From NCBI GenBank assembly GCA_905215755.1, contig CAJMRE010000026.1, forward strand, positions 1 to 29,323: a stretch of 29,323 nucleotides of DNA, in the 5' to 3' direction. This DNA is from an uncultured bacterium (lineage in GTDB: Bacteria > Actinomycetota > Coriobacteriia > Coriobacteriales > Coriobacteriaceae). Position 1 is the stretch's first letter, and the number at the start of each line of letters is the position of its first letter. Of this stretch, positions 1 to 9,712 are shown piece by piece. The notes below the pieces were generated by a model that saw only the letters and a list, made by a program, of their open reading frames with translations, made no database searches and was not told the DNA's origin. Position numbers and translations under genes: made by a program.

Positions 1-543
1 ATGGACGTCCACACCGCCGACCCCGAGTGGGACGTCGTGCTGCTCCGTTACTTCAACCCCATCGGCGCTCATCCGTCGGGCCTGATCGGCGAGGACCCCA
101 AGGGCATCCCCAACAACCTGGTGCCCTATGTCGCCCAGGTCGCCGTGGGCAAGCTCGAGGCCGTTCAGGTCTTTGGCAACGACTACCCCACCCCCGACGG
201 CACCGGCGTGCGCGACTACATCCACGTGTGCGATCTGGCCTCTGGTCACGTTGCCGCCCTTAACTGGATGAACGGCAAGACCGGCGTCGAGATCTTTAAC
301 TTGGGCACCGGTACCGGCACCTCGGTACTCGAGGTCGTCGCCGCCTTCTCCAAGGCTTGTGGCAAGGAGCTGCCCTACGTGATCCGCGAGCGCCGCGCCG
401 GCGACATCGCTGCCAACTGGTGCGACGCCTCCAAGGCCGAGCGCATGATGGGCTGGAAGGCCCAGTACGACATCGCGGACATGTGCCGCGATAGCTGGAA
501 CTGGCAGAGCCACAACCCCAACGGCTTCGCCGACGCCGAGTAG
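1..543 (+). CDS. galE: UDP-glucose 4-epimerase, C-terminal half (5' end outside window)
   Basis: The 180 visible residues match the C-terminal half of GalE, which interconverts UDP-glucose and UDP-galactose in the Leloir pathway. The sequence shows the substrate-binding block LRYFNPIGAHPSG, then GEDPKGIPNNLVPYVAQVA, the DGTGVRDYIHV motif and the NLGTGTGTSVLEVV segment, all in the order found in the extended SDR epimerases. The NAD-binding GxxGxxG fold and the catalytic Tyr-x-x-x-Lys lie upstream of the window. Family members are about 330-340 residues, so roughly 155 residues are missing only because the window begins inside the gene; the ATG at position 1 is an internal Met, not the start. 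The stop is followed 23 bases later by a strong terminator, so galE is the last gene of its transcript. Confidence 0.95.
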   Translation: MDVHTADPEWDVVLLRYFNPIGAHPSGLIGEDPKGIPNNLVPYVAQVAVGKLEAVQVFGNDYPTPDGTGVRDYIHVCDLASGHVAALNWMNGKTGVEIFNLGTGTGTSVLEVVAAFSKACGKELPYVIRERRAGDIAANWCDASKAERMMGWKAQYDIADMCRDSWNWQSHNPNGFADAE

Positions 544-566
544 CAAAAAACCTACATACCGCTCTT

Positions 567-600
567 GCCCCGATCTCACGTTGTGAGGTCGGGGCTTTTT
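567..600 (+). terminator. Intrinsic terminator after galE
   Basis: A 13-bp stem (567-579 with 583-595, one G-U pair) closes a three-base loop and is followed by five T. It ends the galE transcript and separates it from malQ. Confidence 0.9.
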
Positions 601-653
601 CATGGCATGTAACCATTCGCCGAAAATCGACCAACTTTTTTATCTTGCCTGTA

Positions 654-679
654 CATGTTTAAACAACATGTTTTACAAT
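654..679 (+). promoter_or_regulatory. malQ promoter region with TTTAAA-centred palindrome
   Basis: The segment CATGTTTAAACAACATG (654-670) contains the perfect palindrome TGTTTAAACA (656-665). Just downstream is TACAAT (674-679), a good -10 hexamer. No convincing -35 is visible at 17 bases, so the promoter may be weak or activated. The palindrome core is shared with four further sites near malE, gntR and the PTS gene, so it is probably an operator for the GntR protein encoded at 9713-10432. Regulator and site assignment are inferred. Confidence 0.55.
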
Positions 680-764
680 AGGCGTATCGAATCAGAACAT
701 CGGAGGCGGACTGCACACCCATCGGCAGGCCGACCCCACAACAAGAAGGTTGGTGAGCGCATTC

Positions 765-2270
765 ATGGAGCGTGCAAGCGGCGTCCTCATGCCCGTCTCA
801 TCTCTGCCCGGACCATACGGAATCGGCGGCTTTGGCTGGAATGCCTACGACTTCGTCGATTTTCTCGCCTCGTGCAAACAACATTACTGGCAGATTCTGC
901 CCCTTACGACGACCAGCTATGGCGATTCGCCCTATCAGTCGTTCTCGGCCCGCGCAGGCAACCCCAACTTTATCGACTTTGCCGAGCTTATCGAGGCAGG
1001 GTATCTTGAACAGCGCGATATCGATGGCGTGTACCTGGGTTCTGACCCCAGTAACGTCGACTACGGTGCTATCTTTGGCGGCCGCCGTCAGATTCTCGAC
1101 CGAGCCGCTGAGCGCTTTGCCGCCGACAAGCCGGCCGATTTCGATGACTTTATCCAGGCCAACGAGGACTGGCTCATCCCCTACTGTGAGTTCATGACCG
1201 TCAAAGAGGAGTGCGGTCTCAAGGCGTTTTGGGAGTGGCCCGCGGAGCTCCGCACCCGCGGCGAGGCTTCCGCCAAGGTCTGCCCCGACCATCCGGCGCG
1301 TATGCTCTACCACCAGATGACGCAGTACTTCTTCGATCGCCAGTGGAGCCGCCTCAAGGCCTATGCCAACGAGCGCGACATTCTCATCATCGGCGACCTG
1401 CCCATCTATGTCTCGCGTGACTCCGTCGAGATGTGGGCGACGCCTGAGCTCTTTAAGATCGATGCCGCCGGCAATCCCGTGAGCGTCGCCGGCACGCCGC
1501 CCGACCAGTTCTCGGCCACCGGCCAGTACTGGGGCAACCCCATCTACGACTGGGACGCCATGGAGTCCGACGGCTTCTCCTGGTGGGAGAGCCGCATTCG
1601 CGCCGCCCTCGACATGTACGACGTCATCCGCCTGGATCACTTCCGCGGCTTCGAGGCCTATTGGGAGGTGCCGTTCTCCTCGCCCGATTCGTCCTACGGT
1701 TCGTGGACGCAGGGTCCCGGCCTCAAGTTCTTCAAGACGCTCAAGGAAAAGCTCGGCACGCTGCCCATCATCGCCGAGGACCTGGGCTTCCTCACCCCCG
1801 GCGTCATCGACATGCGCGACAACTCGGGTTTCCCCGGCATGAAGATCCTGCAGTTTGCCTTTGAGGGCACCAACTCGTACTACCTGCCGCATAACTACAT
1901 CGCCAACACCGTCGCCTATGTGGGCACCCACGATAACGAGACGGCGCGCGGTTGGTTTGAGGGAACGGCCACCCCGCGTCAGCGCGAGCAGGCAGCCCTG
2001 TACACCCATCAGCAGGCCGGCGAACCCATGGCAGATGCACTCAATCGCACCATCGCCGCCAGCGTGAGCGACACGTGCATCTACACCATGCAGGACCTGC
2101 TCAACTTGAGCAACGAGGCGCGCATCAACACCCCTGCCACGCTGGGCGGCAACTGGACCTGGCGCATGCTCGACGGCGCCATCACCCGCGAGCTCGAGCA
2201 CAAACTCACCGACTGGACCGAGACCTACTTCCGCATCCCGTCGGAAGCCGAAATCGAGCTTCCTCAATAG
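765..2270 (+). CDS. malQ: 4-alpha-glucanotransferase (amylomaltase, GH77)
   Basis: MalQ transfers alpha-1,4-glucan segments between maltodextrins and releases glucose in the cytoplasm; the products feed glycogen/maltodextrin phosphorylase, whose gene follows. The N-terminus carries SGVLMPVSSLPGPYGIGG, typical of GH77. Numbered from the ATG at 765, the expected catalytic residues are Asp291 in RLDHFRGFEAYWEVP (nucleophile), Glu338 in IIAEDLG (acid/base) and Asp390 in GTHDNETARGW (transition-state stabiliser), very close to the positions in Thermus amylomaltase. The protein is about 501 residues, the usual length. The start is uncertain: TTG 750 and GTG 753 are in frame but lie too close behind the AGAAGG at 744-749, so ATG 765 with GGTGAG upstream is preferred. 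Confidence 0.93.
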   Translation: MERASGVLMPVSSLPGPYGIGGFGWNAYDFVDFLASCKQHYWQILPLTTTSYGDSPYQSFSARAGNPNFIDFAELIEAGYLEQRDIDGVYLGSDPSNVDYGAIFGGRRQILDRAAERFAADKPADFDDFIQANEDWLIPYCEFMTVKEECGLKAFWEWPAELRTRGEASAKVCPDHPARMLYHQMTQYFFDRQWSRLKAYANERDILIIGDLPIYVSRDSVEMWATPELFKIDAAGNPVSVAGTPPDQFSATGQYWGNPIYDWDAMESDGFSWWESRIRAALDMYDVIRLDHFRGFEAYWEVPFSSPDSSYGSWTQGPGLKFFKTLKEKLGTLPIIAEDLGFLTPGVIDMRDNSGFPGMKILQFAFEGTNSYYLPHNYIANTVAYVGTHDNETARGWFEGTATPRQREQAALYTHQQAGEPMADALNRTIAASVSDTCIYTMQDLLNLSNEARINTPATLGGNWTWRMLDGAITRELEHKLTDWTETYFRIPSEAEIELPQ

Positions 2271-2318
2271 GAGCTACCGCGCCCGACCTCTCCCCACCGT
2301 GCGGACGCGCTTGCTTTT

Positions 2319-2358
2319 CCCGCGCGAGGCCACCCCAATCCCCTCGCGCGGGCTTCTT
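2319..2358 (+). terminator. Hairpin between malQ and glgP (probable terminator)
   Basis: A 10-bp GC stem (2319-2328 with 2343-2352) is followed by CTTCTTAT, a weak U-tract. It may end the malQ transcript or partly attenuate read-through into glgP, which starts 46 bases later. Confidence 0.6.
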
Positions 2359-2398
2359 ATGAATTGCAGACATGAAACAACCCATCACAGGAGAAAAC

Positions 2399-4666
<2,268 letters not shown>

Positions 4667-4694
4667 TTTCACTTCCCTTACCCATCCTCTTGAG

Positions 4695-4726
4695 AAACGG
4701 AGTCGTGGCAACACCGCTCCGTTTTT
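4695..4726 (+). terminator. Intrinsic terminator after glgP
   Basis: AAACGGAG (4695-4702) pairs with CTCCGTTT (4717-4724), with a small inner GTG/CAC stem in the loop and a run of six T from 4722. Confidence 0.88.
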
Positions 4727-4765
4727 TGTGCCCCTGTGTTGTCCGTGACCTGCCTCGACCAAAAA

Positions 4766-4900
4766 TCTCGACCTGTAACATCTAGCCGACAAAATTGAGT
4801 CTACCTGTTACAGATCAAGACGGAAGGACAGGCAGCTCGACGCTGTCTCAATCTGTAACATCTAGGCTCAATTTGGCCCTCTACCTGTTACAGTTCGAGA
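4766..4900. repeat. Compound inverted repeat: two 41-bp palindromic units 80 bp apart
   Basis: The 41-base unit CTGTAACATCTAG-N15-CTACCTGTTACAG occurs at 4773-4813 and again at 4853-4893, exactly 80 bases apart. Each unit is itself an inverted repeat (11 of 13 arm positions pair). The outer flanks also pair: 4766-4785 is complementary to 4881-4900 at 17 of 20 positions. The centres of the two units contain AAATTGAG and CTCAATTT, so the second unit is roughly the first inverted. It lies between the convergent ends of glgP and the transporter ATPase gene. No coding potential is apparent; the function is unknown. Confidence 0.75.
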
Positions 4901-4928
4901 CAAACAAACCTACAGACAACCCCGATAC

Positions 4929-4970
4929 AAAGAAAGGCTCCCCTCTCGCCCAGTGGACGGGAGGGGAGCC
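4929..4970 (-). terminator. Intrinsic terminator of the sugar ABC transporter operon
   Basis: GGCTCCCCTC (4936-4945) pairs with GAGGGGAGCC (4961-4970). Read on the minus strand the stem is followed by TTTCTTTG, a suitable U-tract. It lies about 70 bases after the stop of the ATPase gene. Confidence 0.85.
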
Positions 4971-5040
4971 TTATATGTGACCGCGGCAAAAGGATGGCAA
5001 TACCGCAGTCGCCCAAAGGGAGGGCCTGGATGCACCGGGC

Positions 5041-6240
5041 CTAGATAAGGTTCTTGCCAGATACCTTATCGAAGAGATGGGTCGCGTTCTTCTCGAACTT
5101 GAACCAGATGGTGTCGCCAGCCTTGAGCGCGCCCTTGGCCTCGAGGTCGACGACGGGGATAATCAGGACAAACTGGCCGTCGGGAGCGGTCACGTGGACA
5201 TGCTCGGTCGAGCCCATGAGCTCGGTCACCTCGACGGTGCCCTGGAGCGCACCCTCCTCGTCCTTGTCGGCAAGCAGGATCTGCTCGGGACGCACGCCGG
5301 CCGTAATCTCCTTCACGTCGTCACCGTCCCAGTTGAGGGCAAGCTGAGCGCAAGTCTCGGGGGCGAGTGCCACGTTCATATCCTCGGTCTTGACGGTAAA
5401 GCCATTGCCCGAGCGCACCAGCTGGGCATCGAAGAAGTTCATCTGCGGCACGCCGATGAAGCCGGCGACGAAGATGTTCGCGGGATGGTTGAAGACCTCC
5501 TGCGGCGTGGCGATCTGTTGGACGACGCCGTCCTTCATGACCACGATGCGGTCGCCAAGGGTCATGGCCTCGGTCTGGTCGTGAGTAACGTAGATGAAGG
5601 TGCCCTTGATCTCGTGACGCAGCTTAATGAGCTCGGCTCGCATCTGGTTACGCAGCTTGGCGTCCAGGTTGGACAGCGGCTCGTCCATCAGGAAGACCTT
5701 GGGGTCTCGCACGATGGCGCGGCCGATAGCGACGCGCTGGCGCTGGCCGCCCGAAAGCGCCTTAGGCTTGCGGTCGAGGTACTCGGTGATACCCAAGATC
5801 TCGGCAGCGGAGCGAACCTTGCGGTCGATCTCGTCTTTGGGGACCTTCTTGAGCTCAAGCGTAAACGCCATGTTCTCGTACACCGTCATGTTGGGGTACA
5901 GAGCGTAGCTCTGGAACACCATGGCGATGTCGCGGTCCTTAGGAGCGACGTCGTTGACGCGCTTGCCATCGATGAGGACATCGCCCGAGGTGATGTCCTC
6001 CAGGCCGGCGACCATGCGCATCGTCGTGGACTTACCGCAGCCAGAGGGGCCAACGAGAACGATAAACTCCTGGTCATGCACGGTGAGGTTAAAGTCCTCC
6101 ACCGCAAGCACGCCGTCCTCGGTAACCTTGAGGTTGTGCTTCTTCTCCTCGGTCTTCTTCTTTTTGCCAAAGAAGCCCTTCTTTTTGGACTCGTTGTTGG
6201 GATACACCTTCTGAACATGTTTGAGAACGATCTCGGCCAT
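5041..6240 (-). CDS. msmX: Sugar ABC transporter ATP-binding protein (MsmX/UgpC/MalK type)
   Basis: This is the nucleotide-binding subunit that powers a CUT1 sugar importer at the inner face of the membrane. Visible motifs are Walker A GPSGCGKST (residues 64-72, Lys70), Q-loop Gln110, signature LSGGQRQR from 162, Walker B LMDEP with Asp186 and Glu187, and H-loop His220. The C-terminal OB-like regulatory domain follows to residue 399. An odd feature is a lysine-rich insertion at residues about 14-42, between the first strand and the conserved LAVEDFNL block. It is the last gene of the malE-malF-malG-msmX transcript, 68 bases after malG with a hairpin between them. ATPases of this class often serve several transporters, so it may be shared. 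The start is set by AAGGTAG eight bases upstream of ATG 6240. Confidence 0.93.
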   Translation of the reverse strand: MAEIVLKHVQKVYPNNESKKKGFFGKKKKTEEKKHNLKVTEDGVLAVEDFNLTVHDQEFIVLVGPSGCGKSTTMRMVAGLEDITSGDVLIDGKRVNDVAPKDRDIAMVFQSYALYPNMTVYENMAFTLELKKVPKDEIDRKVRSAAEILGITEYLDRKPKALSGGQRQRVAIGRAIVRDPKVFLMDEPLSNLDAKLRNQMRAELIKLRHEIKGTFIYVTHDQTEAMTLGDRIVVMKDGVVQQIATPQEVFNHPANIFVAGFIGVPQMNFFDAQLVRSGNGFTVKTEDMNVALAPETCAQLALNWDGDDVKEITAGVRPEQILLADKDEEGALQGTVEVTELMGSTEHVHVTAPDGQFVLIIPVVDLEAKGALKAGDTIWFKFEKNATHLFDKVSGKNLI

Positions 6241-6257
6241 GTCTCTACCTTTCGATA

Positions 6258-6284
6258 TGCGGCGCCACGCTGAGGGGCGCCGCA
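6258..6284 (-). other. Intergenic hairpin between malG and the ATPase gene
   Basis: TGCGGCGCC (6258-6266) pairs perfectly with GGCGCCGCA (6276-6284). There is no U-tract on the minus strand, so it is more likely an mRNA stability or processing element than a terminator. Confidence 0.6.
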
Positions 6285-6308
6285 GAAACTTGCAAAACAG
6301 TTACGGCA

Positions 6309-7148
6309 TCAGCCCTTGACGGCACCTGCCACCACGCCGTCGATGATGTACTTCTGACAGAGGATGTACATGATGACGATGGGGATAACGACCATCATGA
6401 TGCAGGCCATCATGGGGCCGAGCTCGACGTGGCCGTAGCCGCCGCGGAAGTACTGGATCAAGATAGGAATGGTCTTGTACTTGGTGGAGTCGAGAGTGAG
6501 GTAGGGCAGCAGATAGTCGTTCCAGACCCACATGGTCTCGAGGATGCCGACCGAAAGATAGGTGGGCTTCATGATGGGAAGGACGATCTTAAAGAACACC
6601 TGGACCGGGTTGCAGCCGTCGATCATGGCCGCCTCCTCGATCTCGAGCGGGATGTTCTTTACAAAGCCGGCGAACATAAAGACCGCCAGGCCCGCGCCAA
6701 AGCCGAGGTAGATAAAGCAGATGTTGAACGGCGTGTTGAAGCCGATGCGGTCCGCCAAATTGGACAGCGTGAACATGAGCATCTGGAAGGGCACGACCAT
6801 CGAGAAGACGAACAGGTAATAGAAGAAGTTCGAGATCTTGCTGTTGACGCGCACTACGTACCAAGCACACATGGAGCAGCACACCAGAATCAGCACGACC
6901 GACGTGACCGTGATGATGAGCGAGTACATAAATGCCGAGGCAAAGCCCTGCTCGTTAAGGGCATGCATGTAGTTTGCGAGGCCGTTGAACGTCTCGGGCG
7001 TGAGCAGATCGAATGCCGTGGTGGTGCTGATTGCAGTTGCCTTTTTAAAGGAATTGAGCGCAATCATGAACACGGGGTAGATCCACGCGAGCGACAGAAT
7101 CGTAAAGAAAATCGAGAGCGCGCGGTTGATAACCTTATCGCGTTTCAT
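6309..7148 (-). CDS. malG: Sugar ABC transporter permease, MalG family
   Basis: One of two membrane subunits of the CUT1 importer. It has a cytosolic N-terminal MKRDKVINR tail, about six hydrophobic segments, and the ATPase-contacting EAA loop (EIEEAAMIDGCNPVQVFFKI) characteristic of MalG-type permeases. At 279 residues it has the usual length. Its ATG overlaps the malF stop codon by one base (TAATG), which shows translational coupling, and a strong AAGGAGGTG site lies inside the end of malF. Together with MalF it forms the translocation pathway for the sugar delivered by the lipoprotein encoded at 8090-9406. The substrate cannot be read from the permease itself; maltodextrin or another alpha-glucoside is inferred from malQ and glgP nearby. 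Confidence 0.92.
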   Translation of the reverse strand: MKRDKVINRALSIFFTILSLAWIYPVFMIALNSFKKATAISTTTAFDLLTPETFNGLANYMHALNEQGFASAFMYSLIITVTSVVLILVCCSMCAWYVVRVNSKISNFFYYLFVFSMVVPFQMLMFTLSNLADRIGFNTPFNICFIYLGFGAGLAVFMFAGFVKNIPLEIEEAAMIDGCNPVQVFFKIVLPIMKPTYLSVGILETMWVWNDYLLPYLTLDSTKYKTIPILIQYFRGGYGHVELGPMMACIMMVVIPIVIMYILCQKYIIDGVVAGAVKG

Positions 7149-8002
7149 TACTGCTGCACCTCCTTGGACCTCGTGGCCTTAAGCTGAATCATGGAGATGG
7201 CTACGACCAGGATGCAGAAGATAACCGCCTTGGCCTGACCGATGCCCTGCCATGCGATACCGGCACGCGAATAGAACGTGTTGTAGATGTTCAGGGCGAG
7301 CATCTCGGTGGAGTGCGCGGGGGCGCCGCCGGTAAGGGCGAGGTTCTGGTCGAACAGCTTAAAGCCGTTGGTGATGGACAGGAACAGGCAGATGGTGATG
7401 GTCGGCATCAGGTTAGGGATCTTAACCTTCCAAAACGTCTGCCATGCCGTGGCACCGTCGACCTTGGCGGCCTCGATGTAGTCGGACGGAATGGACTGCA
7501 GACCAGCGATGTAGATGATCATCATGTAGCCGACCTGCTGCCACAGGGTCAGGATGATAAGGCCCCAGAAGCCAGCAGCAGAGTTAAGGGCGATGAGCTG
7601 GGCGCCCACGTTGGAGAGCAGGCAGTTGATCAAAATCTGCCAGATGTAGCCCAGCACGATGCCGCCGATCAGGTTAGGCATAAAGAAGATCGTACGGAAG
7701 ATGTTGGTGCCCTTGAGCGCTTTGCGGGTGAGCGCCTGCGCGATGGCGAGGGCGATCACGTTGATGAGCACCGTCGACAGGAAGGCAAACGCCACGGTAA
7801 AGAAGAACGACGTGGCAAACTGCGGATCGGACAGTGCGCGCACGTAGTTCTCGATACCGACAAAGTGCGTGTTGTTGATGGTAATAAACTGGCAGAACGA
7901 GAGATAGAAACCCTGGATAAAGGGGATCACGAACCCGATCATAAACGCCAGACACGTGGGCAGCATAAAGAGCGGCCACCAGCGCTTGAGTGCTTTGCCC
8001 AT
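7148..8002 (-). CDS. malF: Sugar ABC transporter permease, MalF family
   Basis: This is the second membrane subunit of the CUT1 importer. A basic N-terminus (MGKALKRWW) precedes about six hydrophobic segments, and the EAA loop reads DYIEAAKVDGATAWQTFWKV. It is 284 residues long and lacks the extra N-terminal helices and large periplasmic loop of enterobacterial MalF, as is normal for Gram-positive sugar permeases (MsmF/UgpA-like). The start ATG 8002 has AAAGGA upstream. It overlaps malG by one base and is separated from malE by a stable hairpin, which probably lowers permease expression relative to the binding protein. Confidence 0.92.
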   Translation of the reverse strand: MGKALKRWWPLFMLPTCLAFMIGFVIPFIQGFYLSFCQFITINNTHFVGIENYVRALSDPQFATSFFFTVAFAFLSTVLINVIALAIAQALTRKALKGTNIFRTIFFMPNLIGGIVLGYIWQILINCLLSNVGAQLIALNSAAGFWGLIILTLWQQVGYMMIIYIAGLQSIPSDYIEAAKVDGATAWQTFWKVKIPNLMPTITICLFLSITNGFKLFDQNLALTGGAPAHSTEMLALNIYNTFYSRAGIAWQGIGQAKAVIFCILVVAISMIQLKATRSKEVQQ

Positions 8003-8022
8003 AGAAGGGTCCTTTCAATATG

Positions 8023-8058
8023 CAGGGGGCGGGCAAACCAACGTCTGCCCGCCCCCTG
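8023..8058 (-). other. Stable hairpin between malE and malF
   Basis: CAGGGGGCGGGCA (8023-8035) and TGCCCGCCCCCTG (8046-8058) form a perfect 13-bp GC-rich stem with a 10-base loop. No U-tract follows on the minus strand. Its place directly after the binding-protein gene matches the RNA-stabilising hairpins known between malE and malF in other bacteria, which keep binding-protein mRNA in excess. Confidence 0.75.
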
Positions 8059-8089
8059 TCGCTAATCAGATAGCTTGGGCAGCAACTGC

Positions 8090-9406
8090 TTACTCGGAAG
8101 CAGCCTTCTCGGTCTTCCAGCCATCGACGAAGGCGTTCTTGACGCCGTCCCACTTGCTGTTGTCGGCAGCATAGGCAATCAGAGCCTGCTTGAGGTTCTT
8201 CTTCCACTCCTCAGAGGGGATGTAGACGAAGTCCCAAGCGACGGTCTTCTTGCCGTCCTTGGCCATGGCAACGGCCTGCTGCGAGAAGACGTTGGTGGTC
8301 TCCTTAGCGCTCTTGAACGGGGCAGTCAGACCCATCTTGTCAGCGATGATGCTGGTGGCGGTGTCAGAAGTGACGCACCAATACATGAAGTCCTCGGTGG
8401 CCTTCTGGGCATCCTCGGAAGCCTGGGAGCTGACGCACCAGTAGTTCTCGCCGCCGGAGCACAGGCCCTGGTTCTCCTCGCCGTCGACACCGATGTAGAT
8501 GGGCATCATGCCAATCTGATCGTCGGTCATGCCGGCCTTGGTGAGGTCAGCGTAGGCCCAAGAACCGTTCTGATAGAAGACGGCCTTGCCGGTTGCGAAC
8601 TCGTTTGTGGCGTCGTCGCCGGTCTTGGAGGCAAGCTGCGAAGGATCGCAGGTGGAGTCGGTGATGTACAGGTCGAAGATCTGCTTGAAGTTGTCGAGAT
8701 ACTCGCCCTTGATCTCGTCGTCCTCCTGGTTGTGCTCCTTCTCGAACTCGTAGTAGAGCGGGAGGTTGGCGAGGTGGGTGGTGTAGCGCCAGCTGGAGGA
8801 GTCATCCATGCCGGCGGAAGTAAAGGCACCCTCAACACCAAGCTCGTCCTTGCGGGCCTGGATGTCGTCGGCACAAGCCTTCAGCTTGTCGAAGGAGTTG
8901 ATGTCCTCGGCCTTGTAGCCAGCCTTCTCGAGCAGCTGCTTGTTGTAGATGATGCCGTAGCTCTCCTGGACCCAGTCGATACCCAGATCCTTGCCATCGG
9001 ACTGCAGAGCCAGGGAGTCGTCAATGAGCTCACCGCGGAGCTTGGTATCGGACAGGTCGGCGCAGTAATCCTTCCAGTTCTTAAGGCCGGTGGGGCCGTT
9101 GACCTGGAACAGGGTCGGAGCGGAGCTCTTGGACATCTCGGACTTGAGCTTCTCCTCGTAGGTGTTGGAGGCAGCGGTCACGATCTTGACCTCGACGCCC
9201 TTCTCCTTCTTATAGGCCTTGGCGATCTCCTTCCACTCCTTGTCGACCTCGGGCTTGAATTGGAGGAAATAGACCTCGGCAGCGTCACCAGAAGCAGAGG
9301 AGCCAGAGCCGGCGGAGCCGCCGCAGCCTACAAGACCAAGGCCCAGAACCGCAGCCGCGGAACCAGCGAAGCCCAGAAACTGCCTTCTGCTCATTTCGTT
9401 CTTCAT
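8090..9406 (-). CDS. malE: Sugar-binding lipoprotein of CUT1 ABC transporter (MalE-like)
   Basis: This extracellular solute-binding protein captures the sugar and delivers it to MalF/MalG. The N-terminus has a twin-arginine-like SRRQFLG (Arg7, Arg8), a hydrophobic stretch and the lipobox LVGC with Cys28 as the lipidation site, followed by a Gly/Ser-rich tether. The body has family-1 binding-protein features, including the NSF-like helix regions, YNKQLLEKAGY and GKAVFYQNGSWAYADL. The mature protein is about 410 residues, the normal size. The start ATG 9406 is preceded by AAGGGTGG; the in-frame GTG at 9424 overlaps that site and is not used. It is the first gene of its operon, with two TTGTTTAAACAA-like sites upstream. 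The substrate is inferred to be an alpha-glucoside or maltodextrin from context; raffinose-type sugars are an alternative. Confidence 0.9.
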   Translation of the reverse strand: MKNEMSRRQFLGFAGSAAAVLGLGLVGCGGSAGSGSSASGDAAEVYFLQFKPEVDKEWKEIAKAYKKEKGVEVKIVTAASNTYEEKLKSEMSKSSAPTLFQVNGPTGLKNWKDYCADLSDTKLRGELIDDSLALQSDGKDLGIDWVQESYGIIYNKQLLEKAGYKAEDINSFDKLKACADDIQARKDELGVEGAFTSAGMDDSSSWRYTTHLANLPLYYEFEKEHNQEDDEIKGEYLDNFKQIFDLYITDSTCDPSQLASKTGDDATNEFATGKAVFYQNGSWAYADLTKAGMTDDQIGMMPIYIGVDGEENQGLCSGGENYWCVSSQASEDAQKATEDFMYWCVTSDTATSIIADKMGLTAPFKSAKETTNVFSQQAVAMAKDGKKTVAWDFVYIPSEEWKKNLKQALIAYAADNSKWDGVKNAFVDGWKTEKAASE

Positions 9407-9514
9407 TACAATCCACCCTTTCACACCGTGGCGGCACCCTTTGCCGCCGCCTTCGGAGATTGGCTCGGGGACTTTGCCCCTTTTGCTGATTTGTACAATA
9501 CGCTATTTGGCTAG

Positions 9515-9526
9515 TTGTTTGAACAA
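9515..9526. promoter_or_regulatory. Operator-like palindrome upstream of malE (proximal)
   Basis: TTGTTTGAACAA is a palindrome except for its two central bases, about 110 bases upstream of the malE start. It matches the core shared with the malQ, gntR and PTS promoters. A shorter TTGTACAA palindrome lies at 9491-9498. No clear -35/-10 pair could be chosen. Confidence 0.55.
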
Positions 9527-9589
9527 GTATTACTAGAGCGGTAGAAAAACATCGGTGAACGGTAATTTCAACTTGATACTTGACAAGTT

Positions 9590-9601
9590 TTGTATAAACA
9601 A
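9590..9601. promoter_or_regulatory. Operator-like palindrome upstream of malE (distal)
   Basis: TTGTATAAACAA differs from TTGTTTAAACAA at one base. It lies 75 bases from the proximal site, a spacing compatible with looping or cooperative binding. It sits between the gntR terminator and malE. Confidence 0.5.
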
Positions 9602-9620
9602 TTATTTGTTATCGAATGCA

Positions 9621-9673
9621 GAGAAAACGCCCGGTCAAGCCGATGCATCGTCGGTTTGACCGGGCGTTTTCTC
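9621..9673 (-). terminator. Long hairpin terminator after gntR
   Basis: GAGAAAACGCCCGGTCAA (9621-9638) pairs perfectly with its complement at 9656-9673, with an inner five-pair extension. Because the stem ends include GTTTTCTC on both strands it can work in either direction. It separates gntR from malE, so malE needs its own promoter. Confidence 0.8.
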
Positions 9674-9712
9674 TTTGAGGGCATGAGTCTCGTCAGGCTG
9701 CGAGCTAGCCGG

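Noticed and set aside
798..2267. Long antisense frame opposite malQ
   Set aside because: Reverse-frame shadow of a GC-rich gene; malQ on the plus strand has all GH77 catalytic residues.
5077..6273. Long plus-strand frame opposite the transporter ATPase gene
   Set aside because: The minus strand encodes an intact ABC ATPase with all motifs; the plus frame has no recognisable domain.
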